DNA of 64,000 nucleotides, taken from positions 1 through 64,000 of IMG/VR virus record IMGVR_UViG_3300032401_000008; one strand, given 5' to 3'. The notes under the pieces are model-generated. The model was given only the letters and a program-made list of their open reading frames with translations, made no database searches and was not told the origin of the DNA. The position numbers and the translations under genes are program-made. The number at the start of each line of letters is the position of its first letter. Within the stretch, counting starts at the first letter, position 1. This document shows positions 6,410 through 14,829 of the stretch, one piece after another. The stretch is from a virus.

Positions 6410-8917
6410 TTAGTCTTTAACAGACGCAAAAGTACCAAAAGTTTTTCCTACCTCAAAATCAAGCTGCATTTTACACTTTAACTCTGTAAATTCTGTCTTC
6501 ACAACTTCTTCCATTATTCTAATCATATCTGTTACTTTATCATCTTTAACCATAATAAAATTTGCGTCATGAACTGTAGCTACTGGATAACACTCTATAC
6601 CTTCTTCTCTGGCGCGAATAATGCTCATTCGCATATAGTGGTTGTTCAAGTCTGTGCTTAACCCTTGAATAGGGGAGTTAACAGCCTGTCTTTCAGCCTC
6701 AGCAGCTACTCCTGGCTCATTGCTATCAATTTCTGGAAGTCTACGGTATCTACCGAGATAACCTCTAACATATCCGTGTGATTTAACAAAATATTTTTGA
6801 CTAGTAATCCACATTTTTGCTTTGGGGTATCTTGAAAAGAAAATATTTTTTATGTCTTCCGCTTGCTCGTAAGAAATATTATACTGAGAAGCAATTGCTG
6901 CTGCACCTCTTCCGAAAAGAATACCAAAGGTTGCTGCTTTCGCGGCTGTTCTTCTTGGGTCATCTTTTGTTATTTCCTCTATCGGAACACCAAAAACCTC
7001 AGAGGCTGTTCTCTTATGAATGTCTAACCCTGAATGAATATCTGCAATTAAATCTTCGTCACCAGAATAACTAGCCCAACATCTAAATTCTGCTTGTGCA
7101 AGGTCTGCCTTTACAAAAGTAAACCCTGGGTCGGAAATAAAACATTTCTTGAAATCTTTCGCGTCTCTAGGCAGATTTTGTAGATTGGGGTTGCGAGAGG
7201 CCAAACGGCCAGTTACGGTTCCGGTTTGCAAAAACTCCCCATGAACTCTTCCATCAAAAGCAGATTTTTCATAAGTAGAAATAAGATACGTGCTAAGGTA
7301 TTTTACTAATTTTCTATAGTCTAAAAGTAACTGCGCTACACCTACGCCCGCCTTATCCAACTCCTCTAAAACAGACTCGTCTACACTTATTGCGCCCTTA
7401 TCTGTAACCTTTATTGGTGCCCTTTTAGGGATTTCAAAGAGAAGTTCTCCAAGCTGTTTTGGAGAAGACATGTTAAACTTATAATCTTTTTCTTTTATAG
7501 CTTGTTCCGCATAAGTATCAAAATCTGCGTATCTTGACTTAAGTATCTTAGAATCTTCAAATTTACTTCTTATAGCTTCTTTTGCATGTTCTTTTCTATA
7601 TTTTTCATACTCTAAAACTTCTGAATTCTCATAAACTTTGACTTCAAACTCTTCTTTCTTTTTAGTATATTCTTCTATTAGGTTTTTTAGTTGATCTCTA
7701 TCACAAGCTATCCCTAGGTGTTCCATTTCTACAATAACAGATAAATATGGAATAACATAATTATAATAGAGATTGCTTAGTTTTTGCTGCTCTAATCTTG
7801 GATAAAGAGTAGAGAATGCTTGCAAAGTAGCATCTGCATCTTTACCGTTGTAAGGTAATAGAATTTTTTCAGGGATCAAATTGTAAGTAAATTTATCTTT
7901 TTCTAACTTATTATCTTTACAATACTTTTCTATAAATAGATCTATTTCTTTCCAGTATTCACCCAACTTAGTAAACCTAAGAGTGAGAACATCCAACCCA
8001 TGTTTGCTATTTTCATCTAGTAAATGATGAATTAGCATAGTATCTTCATAAGGAGGATTTAATTCTAAATTATTAGCCTTGCAAATGTGCATCTCAAATT
8101 TTATATTTTGTGCTATCTTAATTATGTTTTTGTTTGCTAAAATATTATTTAGCCTTTTAAGGGTTTCTTTCGTATGCAACGCCCATGGAATAACTGTAGC
8201 TGTACCTGCTTTCCAAGAAAAGGCAATGGATAAGATCTTTGCTTCTAAATAGCGCAGGCTACTTGTCTCAAAGTCGAAGGAAAACTTTTTTACTCCTTCT
8301 AATTTTTCTAATATCTTATTAATATCTTCTTCGTTTTTTGCCGTAAAAACTTTTGTCTCTTCGGTATCTTGCCCCTTGCCGCTAAGTTCTTTAGCTAAAA
8401 GTTCAAACCCTTTTTTGATTGCAGGAATAACTCCTGGGTTTCTTAGTCCATAAGCAGGATGGTAAATTGGAAGAACTTTTACATTAAATTCTTCAGAAGT
8501 AAAAATATTATTGTTTATTGTTGCAATACCAGTCCTATTTAGAACTGCTTCAAGAGCTTTTGCACCAAGGGTTACAATAATCTCTGGTTTTACTTCTTTT
8601 ATTTCTTCGATAAGGTACTGTTTACAAATCTTTATTTCTTTTTTAGAGGGTGGGGCATTCTCGCCCGGTGTTCCACATTTTACTGCGTTTGTAATATAAA
8701 TTTGCGAGCGATCCAACCCTGCTGCTCTAAGACAATCATCAATCAAATTACCAGAAGCTCCAACAAAAGGAACACCAACCTCGTCTTCTTTTTGTCCTGG
8801 GCTTTCCCCTACGATCATAACCCTAGCAGGAATCGGACCAACCCCAGGAAGACAAGGTGTTCTAACCCCGTTGTTATAACGCGGGCACTTTTCAGAACAG
8901 AATTGTTTCAACTCCAT
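6410..8917 (-). CDS. Uracil-DNA glycosylase / family A DNA polymerase fusion
   Basis: 835 residues from the ATG at 8917 (a GTG at 8929 lacks a spaced ribosome site). Residues 1-178 are a family 4 uracil-DNA glycosylase: iron-sulphur cysteines C7, C11, C81 and C98, GESPG at 37-41 and HPAY at 153-156. Residues 205-375 are a 3'-5' proofreading exonuclease with D215/E217, N271-KFE and Y356-D360. Residues 390-835 are the polymerase: motif A D605...E610, motif B R656-K660-F664-G, motif C H783-D784. Oddities are Glu for Asp in exo II (E275) and VHDA instead of VHDE in motif C. This is the replicative polymerase; the glycosylase domain could remove or sense uracil. Phage SPO1 polymerase is the namesake of a similar fusion. 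Confidence 0.95.
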   Translation of the reverse strand: MELKQFCSEKCPRYNNGVRTPCLPGVGPIPARVMIVGESPGQKEDEVGVPFVGASGNLIDDCLRAAGLDRSQIYITNAVKCGTPGENAPPSKKEIKICKQYLIEEIKEVKPEIIVTLGAKALEAVLNRTGIATINNNIFTSEEFNVKVLPIYHPAYGLRNPGVIPAIKKGFELLAKELSGKGQDTEETKVFTAKNEEDINKILEKLEGVKKFSFDFETSSLRYLEAKILSIAFSWKAGTATVIPWALHTKETLKRLNNILANKNIIKIAQNIKFEMHICKANNLELNPPYEDTMLIHHLLDENSKHGLDVLTLRFTKLGEYWKEIDLFIEKYCKDNKLEKDKFTYNLIPEKILLPYNGKDADATLQAFSTLYPRLEQQKLSNLYYNYVIPYLSVIVEMEHLGIACDRDQLKNLIEEYTKKKEEFEVKVYENSEVLEYEKYRKEHAKEAIRSKFEDSKILKSRYADFDTYAEQAIKEKDYKFNMSSPKQLGELLFEIPKRAPIKVTDKGAISVDESVLEELDKAGVGVAQLLLDYRKLVKYLSTYLISTYEKSAFDGRVHGEFLQTGTVTGRLASRNPNLQNLPRDAKDFKKCFISDPGFTFVKADLAQAEFRCWASYSGDEDLIADIHSGLDIHKRTASEVFGVPIEEITKDDPRRTAAKAATFGILFGRGAAAIASQYNISYEQAEDIKNIFFSRYPKAKMWITSQKYFVKSHGYVRGYLGRYRRLPEIDSNEPGVAAEAERQAVNSPIQGLSTDLNNHYMRMSIIRAREEGIECYPVATVHDANFIMVKDDKVTDMIRIMEEVVKTEFTELKCKMQLDFEVGKTFGTFASVKD

Positions 8918-8972
8918 AAGGCACCACACTCTTTAGAAAAGGTTTGTAAAGTATTGAAGAAATTGAAAAGAT

Positions 8973-9674
8973 TTAGGAAACTAACTTCCACTTCTTCTCG
9001 TCGTTTGCAAGAATTCCACTCTTCTTAAGCACACTTAGTTGAACAGAAATATGTGCTTCTAGCCGCTTTAGATCCTCTGGCGCGGTACCTCTAGCGCTAG
9101 CAACTACCATTGTAATGTCTTTACGGGTCATTTCCCCGCGTTCTTTTAGTGTATCAAGAACAAGGGTTCGAACAGACTTTTGGTTAGAACCGGACTCTTC
9201 TTTTACGCTTCCGTCTTCCATAATTTTCTCCTCTTCTCTTACTGTTTCTGATACAGCTTCAGTGATTATTTCAGGTACGGTTTCAAGCACTGGCTCTGGC
9301 TCTGGCTCTGGCTTACACACCGGGCTTGGCACAGGTTCTACAACAACGTCAGAAGTACTTTCTTCTTCCAAAAAGAGAGAAGCAGCAATAACTAACTCGT
9401 TTTTCTCTTCTTCAGGAACAGCTGCCTCAACAACAAGTTCTGTAGCATCTTCTTCTTTTCGAATATCCTCTAAAATCTCAGCCTCTACTGGATCCTCTTC
9501 AGATCCAACATACGGACGTAACGGATAATTAAGTGGGACTTGTGTAACTCTATCTGTAGCCAATACCCTAAGAGAAACTTCATTTTTTATAGAAACAATT
9601 TCTACTAGTTTATCTAATCTGGTCACATAAACTTGTCCTACGGTAGTTTCTTTAGCGGGAATATAGTCATGCAT
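8973..9674 (-). CDS. Likely internal gene: C-terminal winged-helix fragment of the sigma-like protein
   Basis: An in-frame ATG at codon 167 of the sigma-like gene is preceded by AAGGAG with a nine-base spacer and, upstream of that, by CTGTGTATAAT at 9696-9706. The product would be 233 residues: a small beta-like domain, the acidic linker and the winged helix, without the sigma-like part. The signals are as good as those of stand-alone genes here, so a shorter isoform is well supported at sequence level, though expression is unproven. Confidence 0.5.
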   Translation of the reverse strand: MHDYIPAKETTVGQVYVTRLDKLVEIVSIKNEVSLRVLATDRVTQVPLNYPLRPYVGSEEDPVEAEILEDIRKEEDATELVVEAAVPEEEKNELVIAASLFLEEESTSDVVVEPVPSPVCKPEPEPEPVLETVPEIITEAVSETVREEEKIMEDGSVKEESGSNQKSVRTLVLDTLKERGEMTRKDITMVVASARGTAPEDLKRLEAHISVQLSVLKKSGILANDEKKWKLVS

Positions 9675-10172
9675 TTTTTTATTCTCCTTTGCTCTATTAT
9701 ACACAGAATTTAATGGCTTCTTCGAGTAAAAAACAAAGTCGGAATCCAAAATCTTAGGTAGCGCACGGGATTCTCCTTCATTATCAACTTGGAGCGCCTC
9801 AAAAGAAGAGCTAATAACGTTTAGTTTTCCTTTATCAGAAAAAAGATAGCGAGCACGGTTGGTTAAGGAGTTGTTAGTTTTCAAGTTTAATAGATAAGTA
9901 AAATCATTTCCTAGGGGGCGAGGACCATACTTTCTAAAAGCAACCCAAACAGACGATAAGACATCGAGATAAGCATCTTCTGGATCCCATCTTCCAAACT
10001 TATACAAAAATTGACGTTCAGATTTATAGGATGCTTTTTTTACATAATTAGAAATTAGTTTAATAAACTTTTCTTCCTTTTTAGAATCAAATATCCATTG
10101 GTACCCATGCCCATCAACAGCAATGGAGGACATATCATCAGCGAGGTTCTGTATTTCTTCCTTTTTCCACAT
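8973..10172 (-). CDS. Sigma-factor-like / winged-helix regulatory protein
   Basis: 399 residues. Residues 35-125 resemble sigma-70 region 2 (YLDVLSSVWVAFRKYG, then a NSLTNRAR helix), which in sigma factors binds core RNA polymerase and the -10 element. Residues 167-225 form a small beta-like domain, 226-330 an acidic Glu/Val/Pro linker with EPEPEP, and 333-399 a winged helix. The ATG at 10172 has GGAGG upstream and overlaps the primase-like gene by 35 bases. Inside the gene, a TGTGTATAAT word, AAGGAG and an in-frame ATG at 9674 suggest that residues 167-399 are also made separately. The sigma assignment is inference from pattern only; an alternative is a phage transcription modulator. Confidence 0.55.
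   Translation of the reverse strand: MWKKEEIQNLADDMSSIAVDGHGYQWIFDSKKEEKFIKLISNYVKKASYKSERQFLYKFGRWDPEDAYLDVLSSVWVAFRKYGPRPLGNDFTYLLNLKTNNSLTNRARYLFSDKGKLNVISSSFEALQVDNEGESRALPKILDSDFVFYSKKPLNSVYNRAKENKKMHDYIPAKETTVGQVYVTRLDKLVEIVSIKNEVSLRVLATDRVTQVPLNYPLRPYVGSEEDPVEAEILEDIRKEEDATELVVEAAVPEEEKNELVIAASLFLEEESTSDVVVEPVPSPVCKPEPEPEPVLETVPEIITEAVSETVREEEKIMEDGSVKEESGSNQKSVRTLVLDTLKERGEMTRKDITMVVASARGTAPEDLKRLEAHISVQLSVLKKSGILANDEKKWKLVS
9696..9706 (-). promoter_or_regulatory. Phage-type promoter word inside the sigma-like gene
   Basis: CTGTGTATAAT on the minus strand, identical to the recA and HD-gene copies, within codons that read SVYN. It lies 21 bases from the internal ATG at 9674. Confidence 0.55.
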
Positions 10173-10620
10173 CGCCTGCCTCCTTTTTTAACTTATTGAA
10201 TTTCGTAAAGAAATAGTCAATAAGTACGGCCTCTGATTTATTAAGTGCTTCTAAATAAGCTACTTCTATTCTTAATTTTTCAAACTTACATAAAAACGCC
10301 TTTTTTTCCTCCGTTGTTTTATTTTTCAGCAGAGAAGAAAACTTTTCAAAGTAGTCTGTCTTAACCTTTTCAGAAGAAAACAATTGTGGTAATTTTATTG
10401 TTTCATAATTTAAGCTTGGAACAAACTCAATCCCTATAGACTCTGCTAATTTTGCATATGTTCCAGCCTTTTTACAACCGAAACAGTAATAGCTTAGATC
10501 AGGATAAACAACAAAAGATCCCTCTGCTTCAGCATGAAAGGGGCATAAACCATTATAATATCTACCTTTTTTAGAGATAGAAATTCCTAATTTCTTATAT
10601 GCTAAAACTGGGTCTAACAT
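10138..10620 (-). CDS. Primase-type zinc-finger protein (CHC2), lacking a catalytic domain
   Basis: 160 residues. The N-terminal domain is the CHC2 zinc finger of DnaG-type primases, with ligands C26, H29, C46 and C49 in CPFHAE and YCFGCKKAG. The remaining residues are helical and there is no TOPRIM polymerase domain. In primases this finger reads the template start site. The gene is directly upstream of the sigma-like gene and follows the helicase by one base, so it is part of the replisome operon. It may work with a catalytic primase outside the window or recruit the host enzyme. Confidence 0.8.
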   Translation of the reverse strand: MLDPVLAYKKLGISISKKGRYYNGLCPFHAEAEGSFVVYPDLSYYCFGCKKAGTYAKLAESIGIEFVPSLNYETIKLPQLFSSEKVKTDYFEKFSSLLKNKTTEEKKAFLCKFEKLRIEVAYLEALNKSEAVLIDYFFTKFNKLKKEAGDVEKGRNTEPR

Positions 10621-12020
10621 CAGTTTGTCTTAAGAACAGAAGCGTTTGGTAAAAACCTATCTAATTCTGGGCAACGATCTCCGACATAGGTAAGTTTCCA
10701 AATACAAACAAGTTCCAGCCTACCTGTTTTTCCAGTACGATTTTTATCGCTGTACACAAAAAGACGATTTTGCATATAATCTTCCCACGTTTGCTTCAAA
10801 CGCATAATGGTTTCGCAATGTGGGGCAATGTAGTTTGATGCTCCAATATTGTGTGTACCCTCTTGATCTTCTTCGTCATTCTTTTTCTTTTTAGCTTCAG
10901 CCTTTGATTTTTCTCTGGACTCCTGCACTGCCGTAATAATAGCTACGTTATAAGCTCTAGCCATTTTGTGGAATTCTTCAAACAAATTATCAAACCTTGT
11001 TGACCTATCCCCAGGAGTATATTTACGCAAGGGTTCAACTAAATGTGCATAATCTATAATAACTAAGTCGGGGTAATATCCATGGAGAGCTTTGTATGTT
11101 TCTATTTCTTTTCTTATAGTTATTGTTGTAGCACCCTCTGGAATATCTACTAACCAAATATCATTTTCTGGGGATTTTTCTTTTAGCCTCTTCAGGTGAT
11201 CTCTATAGGTGTTTTCTCCTTCTTTCTGCAACTTACCAAAAATAATATCATGTGAATCTAACAAGGTCACACGACTATCAAAACAAGACCCAACTAAATC
11301 GAAGTCCATTTCTAATGTAAGATATAATACTCTCGTGCCTAATAAAGAGGAGGAAATTGCAATGTTCATCATTGTTCTTGTTTTTCCACCACCTGTCTTA
11401 GAGTATATAAGTGTCAAAAAAGAACGTTTCATTCCTCCAAAAAAATTATCTAAAATCTTTATCCCATAGGGAACCAAACTAGATGTTTTTCCTCTTTTTG
11501 CATCTAAATAATTTTTAGCTCGTTTTTCAATACTTTCTTTTGAGTTAACATACCCGCGTCTTACATTAGACGACATGCTAGAAATACTTAGAATATCGTG
11601 TGTAATACCTTGTAATACCTTCTTATAACTATCTTTTCCTGACTCTAATTTTACCTGAATCTCTTCTCCAAAAGAGTATAATTTTCTTCCACACAAGAGA
11701 TCTTCTGCTTTTGAGAACCAATAAGGCGCTTCGTCTGGATTAGCTTCTGGAAGACTTAAAAAAACTTCTATAAGTGCATATTTTTTATCTAGATCTTCGG
11801 TATCTTTTGCTATATCTTTTATAAAACCTTTTAGGGCATCCTCTGTTGGTGGAGTTTGATATTTTTTTATGTAAGAAATAAAAAGACTAGCCAAGGCAAT
11901 GTTTTCTGGAACTTGAAATAATTCTATATCCAGTTCCAGTGCTTTTAGGTATGTAGGCTTAACACACAAAAGTGCTAATATCTTTTTTTCTGTATGGTCG
12001 TCGTGCAGTTCTGTATACAT
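10620..12020 (-). CDS. Replicative DNA helicase, DnaB-like
   Basis: 466 residues, the usual size for DnaB-type hexameric helicases. Residues 1-110 are the helical N-terminal domain; from about 180 the RecA-like motor follows, with Walker A SKTGGGKT at 206-213 and a Walker B LVIIDYAHL. An insert rich in Lys/Glu (KKKKNDEEDQEG) lies before the arginine-finger region. The enzyme unwinds DNA ahead of the polymerase. Its stop overlaps the primase-like start and its start follows the loader stop directly, so helicase, loader and primase finger form one coupled unit. Confidence 0.92.
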   Translation of the reverse strand: MYTELHDDHTEKKILALLCVKPTYLKALELDIELFQVPENIALASLFISYIKKYQTPPTEDALKGFIKDIAKDTEDLDKKYALIEVFLSLPEANPDEAPYWFSKAEDLLCGRKLYSFGEEIQVKLESGKDSYKKVLQGITHDILSISSMSSNVRRGYVNSKESIEKRAKNYLDAKRGKTSSLVPYGIKILDNFFGGMKRSFLTLIYSKTGGGKTRTMMNIAISSSLLGTRVLYLTLEMDFDLVGSCFDSRVTLLDSHDIIFGKLQKEGENTYRDHLKRLKEKSPENDIWLVDIPEGATTITIRKEIETYKALHGYYPDLVIIDYAHLVEPLRKYTPGDRSTRFDNLFEEFHKMARAYNVAIITAVQESREKSKAEAKKKKNDEEDQEGTHNIGASNYIAPHCETIMRLKQTWEDYMQNRLFVYSDKNRTGKTGRLELVCIWKLTYVGDRCPELDRFLPNASVLKTN

Positions 12021-12710
12021 TTATCTTCGTCCGGATTTTCCACTAAAAGATATACTAAGAGAGGCTTCTAACCTATCTTGTATATATGCAGGAAATTTGC
12101 TTACACACCCTACAAGAGGAACATTAGAACTAATCAGTAGTGTTTTCTTCATGTCGTACACATCGGAAAACAAATCATAAAACTGACTTGTAACAAAATT
12201 ATCCAGGTTAAGATAAACTTTATCTATCTCATCTATTGCTAAAATATCTACTCTATTTAAAATGTAATCTAACTCTTCTTTTTTATCTTCGCGTCTAAGC
12301 GCATCCAGCTTAAGCTGAAGAAGCTGTGTAGCTCTACTAAAATAAGGAATATACCCAAGAGACAGGGCGTAAGTAATTCCCCAAACCATAAGACAAGATT
12401 TTGCTAACCCTGGGGGAGAGTGCAACCAAACAATCTTACCTTCATTATCTTTTAGGTTATAAATAAAATTAGTAAACAGTTCCAAGTAATACTTATTTTC
12501 TGATTTAAATTCTTCAGTAAGATCTTCCAGTTTAAACTTTGTATACACAAGAGGTATATTAGCCTCTAAAATTCTTTGCTCTTTTTCTATAATTTTTAAG
12601 CATTCACAATCAACAAATTGCTTGTTTATAAAAAGTGCCCCTAAACCCCCGCATTTTGCACAATTTTCTTTTATAGCAGACAGCCTTTCTCTATCCTTTC
12701 GGCTTAGCAT
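12021..12710 (-). CDS. DnaC-like helicase loader ATPase
   Basis: 229 residues. An N-terminal zinc-binding motif (C17, C20, C35, C37) precedes an AAA+ domain with Walker B ILAIDE at about 156-161 and a sensor-like LLISSNVP. The Walker A loop is SPPGLAKS (98-105), with Ala where the second Gly of GxxGxGKS is expected. This layout matches DnaC/DnaI-type loaders that place DnaB-type helicase on DNA, and the gene abuts the helicase gene. The start has GGAGG and overlaps the preceding gene by 20 bases. Confidence 0.85.
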   Translation of the reverse strand: MLSRKDRERLSAIKENCAKCGGLGALFINKQFVDCECLKIIEKEQRILEANIPLVYTKFKLEDLTEEFKSENKYYLELFTNFIYNLKDNEGKIVWLHSPPGLAKSCLMVWGITYALSLGYIPYFSRATQLLQLKLDALRREDKKEELDYILNRVDILAIDEIDKVYLNLDNFVTSQFYDLFSDVYDMKKTLLISSNVPLVGCVSKFPAYIQDRLEASLSISFSGKSGRR

Positions 12711-13263
12711 TGTATTCCTCCATACGACGCTTTATATCTCTTAAAGTCATCCCTGGAGTAATCCCATATTTCTCTTGCTCCCTTTTAATTTTTTCATTTT
12801 CTCTTGCTAGTTGAATATCTAAATCATGAAAGTCCTTTGGCAGAATTTCTCTAGCAGATGTTTTCATAATTGTTGAGTATAACTTAGCATTACAAATAGA
12901 CCCAACGGAAGGCTTTGAAAGAGAATTAAAAATTACAAAAGCTTTTTCTATAAATGTTTTATAGTCTTCATTCTGTATTTTATTTGCTAAAATAAACGTT
13001 TCTATCTTCTCATACCAATGAAACAAATTTCCTTTTTGAATAAAAGGCTCTCCAAATTTACTTTCATATAACTTACAGAAAAAGTGGTAAAAATCGAAAG
13101 GGACCCAACTCTTTATAGGTTTATCTTCAACCCAATTTTTAGTTCGTTTTATTTGTTCTTTCAATTGCTTATTTTGGTTTACTAACTTTCCAAGGTGTCT
13201 AATAATATGCTCTTCTACAGGATCTTCTGTAAGAGCAACACCTAAAATTAGCTTCTTAGGCAT
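12691..13263 (-). CDS. Replication-block protein of unknown function
   Basis: 190 residues, mostly helical and basic, with no recognised catalytic motif. It sits directly before the helicase loader and overlaps it by 20 bases; TAGGAG precedes the ATG. By position it may be an origin-binding or loader-accessory protein, but nothing in the sequence proves that. Confidence 0.6.
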   Translation of the reverse strand: MPKKLILGVALTEDPVEEHIIRHLGKLVNQNKQLKEQIKRTKNWVEDKPIKSWVPFDFYHFFCKLYESKFGEPFIQKGNLFHWYEKIETFILANKIQNEDYKTFIEKAFVIFNSLSKPSVGSICNAKLYSTIMKTSAREILPKDFHDLDIQLARENEKIKREQEKYGITPGMTLRDIKRRMEEYNAKPKG

Positions 13264-13271
13264 GCTAACTC

Positions 13272-14729
13272 CTAGCTATCTTTATTGTCAAAATAACTAC
13301 CAGGTACAACTTTTCGTTTTACAATAAACTCTTTATGCTTAGTATATTGTTTTAACCTATCTATGCTATGGTCATAAAGGTACTTACCCTTATCAATAAA
13401 GTCGATAACAATACCATATTTTTTTCCTTCTGCCGCTGTAAGCGATCTCATTTTCTGCACTGTTGCGACCTGAGAAGAAAGGCCCTCTGCGTTGATCACA
13501 GCATCCAGTTTTGGAATATTTAGTCCCTCCTTGCCCACAGTACTAATTATACAAGGAAGGCGTCCCGCGTTAATCTCTTCATAGTACCATTTTCTGCGCT
13601 CTGTTCTGCAATCCCCCTCAATGTATACGCTTTCTGGAAGTAATTGTTGTAAAATATCTCCGTGGTCTCGTCTACGCACAATAATATATACTCTCTTTTT
13701 CTTTTCCATTAAAGATTTTGCAGCTTCAGCAATAAATCTGTTCCTCAATTCGTTTGTAACTACACGAGACCAATAGATATCTTGATACTCAAAAGAATAA
13801 GTTACAGAAGGAAACCAATCTTCTGGTAAATCATAAATAAATACAAGTGGTTTGGCTAGCCTTCCTGATTTGATGAGAGAATTAAAATTTCCCTTAGCAA
13901 TTATTGGGCCTATGCCAGATTCTACTTCTAGTTTAGTAGCCCCTGTAGGCTTAGGAGTACCGCTTAACCCTATTTTGTATCCTATATTCTTAAAAAGACT
14001 AATTATTTTATTGCTTTTATCAGAAAAGGCGTGGTGACACTCGTCCAAAAGCAAAACTTTTGCTGACACAACAGATTCCAATATCTTTTCGTTTCTTTCC
14101 AACAATCTTTCTGATTTTTTCTTGTCTTTTTTAGGAATTAGGTGTTTTAAAGCTTCGTAGCTAGTAACAACAATGTCACTCTCCTCAAAACGTCCTTCGG
14201 AGAATAACCCAATCGGTCTTCCTAAGCGTAAAGAAATGTTTCGCTGCGTTTGCGTAACAACTTCTTTCCCACCTTGCGAAGCACTGGTAACTACCCAAAC
14301 CGGATATTGATTTATGGAATTTATAATTCCAGAAATTATTTCTGTCTTTCCGGAGCGAATTGGTGCATGAATAATTCCGTAGCGATTATCTATTGCCGCA
14401 CGAATAGATTTTAATTGAAAATCATCTAGTTGTATTCCGATTAAATTAGCATTTCCGCAAGGTGGGTAATCTTTAAGAAACTTAATGTTTATGTGGTAAT
14501 TTTTTTCTTCAAAAAATCTAGTTATTCTTCTTGATAAACCTGCTGGAGCAGTTTGATCTTGGTAAAAAAGACACTTTTTACCATCCCAAGCATAATTTTT
14601 GTATGCCTGTGTAAACATGTAGTTTTTTACAGTATAAGTAAGCTCTTCTTTTAATTCTTCCTTCAAATCATTAGGTAATGAAGGAAAAACCTGTAATTTA
14701 TGTGGCCCTATTATTACTGTAATTATCAT
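13272..14729 (-). CDS. SF2 DNA helicase (UvsW/RadD-like)
   Basis: 485 residues. An N-terminal domain of about 95 residues precedes a two-lobe superfamily 2 motor: Walker A HAPIRSGKT at 121-129, DECH box at 229-232, SGTPKPTGA motif III and a C-terminal QKMRSLTAAEG in the motif VI place. Enzymes of this type remodel branched DNA and R-loops in recombination-dependent phage replication (T4 UvsW is the model). No good ribosome site precedes the ATG, but a near-consensus promoter lies 72-100 bases upstream. Confidence 0.85.
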   Translation of the reverse strand: MIITVIIGPHKLQVFPSLPNDLKEELKEELTYTVKNYMFTQAYKNYAWDGKKCLFYQDQTAPAGLSRRITRFFEEKNYHINIKFLKDYPPCGNANLIGIQLDDFQLKSIRAAIDNRYGIIHAPIRSGKTEIISGIINSINQYPVWVVTSASQGGKEVVTQTQRNISLRLGRPIGLFSEGRFEESDIVVTSYEALKHLIPKKDKKKSERLLERNEKILESVVSAKVLLLDECHHAFSDKSNKIISLFKNIGYKIGLSGTPKPTGATKLEVESGIGPIIAKGNFNSLIKSGRLAKPLVFIYDLPEDWFPSVTYSFEYQDIYWSRVVTNELRNRFIAEAAKSLMEKKKRVYIIVRRRDHGDILQQLLPESVYIEGDCRTERRKWYYEEINAGRLPCIISTVGKEGLNIPKLDAVINAEGLSSQVATVQKMRSLTAAEGKKYGIVIDFIDKGKYLYDHSIDRLKQYTKHKEFIVKRKVVPGSYFDNKDS

Positions 14730-14762
14730 GCTTAAACTTAAAGACTACCTAATTAACACCTA

Positions 14763-14775
14763 CTCTCCTAGAGAG
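14763..14775 (-). promoter_or_regulatory. Leader hairpin of the SF2 helicase transcript
   Basis: A perfect five-pair stem, CTCTC/GAGAG, with a three-base loop, lies between the promoter at 14801-14829 and the helicase ATG. No U-tract follows, so it is not a terminator; a role in RNA stability is possible. Confidence 0.4.
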
Positions 14776-14800
14776 GTGCGGTTTTCCTGGCTCTTTTAGT

Positions 14801-14829
14801 AATATACAGGACGGTTAGCGGGTTGTCAA
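14801..14829 (-). promoter_or_regulatory. Near-consensus sigma-70 promoter for the replication block
   Basis: On the minus strand TTGACA (14824-14829) is followed after exactly 17 bases by TATATT (14801-14806). It is the best full -35/-10 promoter I found. The -35 box overlaps the stop codon of the upstream glycosyltransferase gene, so it can start a new leftward transcript at the border between the sugar and replication blocks. Confidence 0.75.

Noticed and set aside
9115-9528. 137-codon plus-strand frame opposite the sigma-like gene
   Set aside because: It is the antisense of the Glu/Val/Pro-rich linker, giving Ser/Thr/Gly low complexity; no ribosome site.
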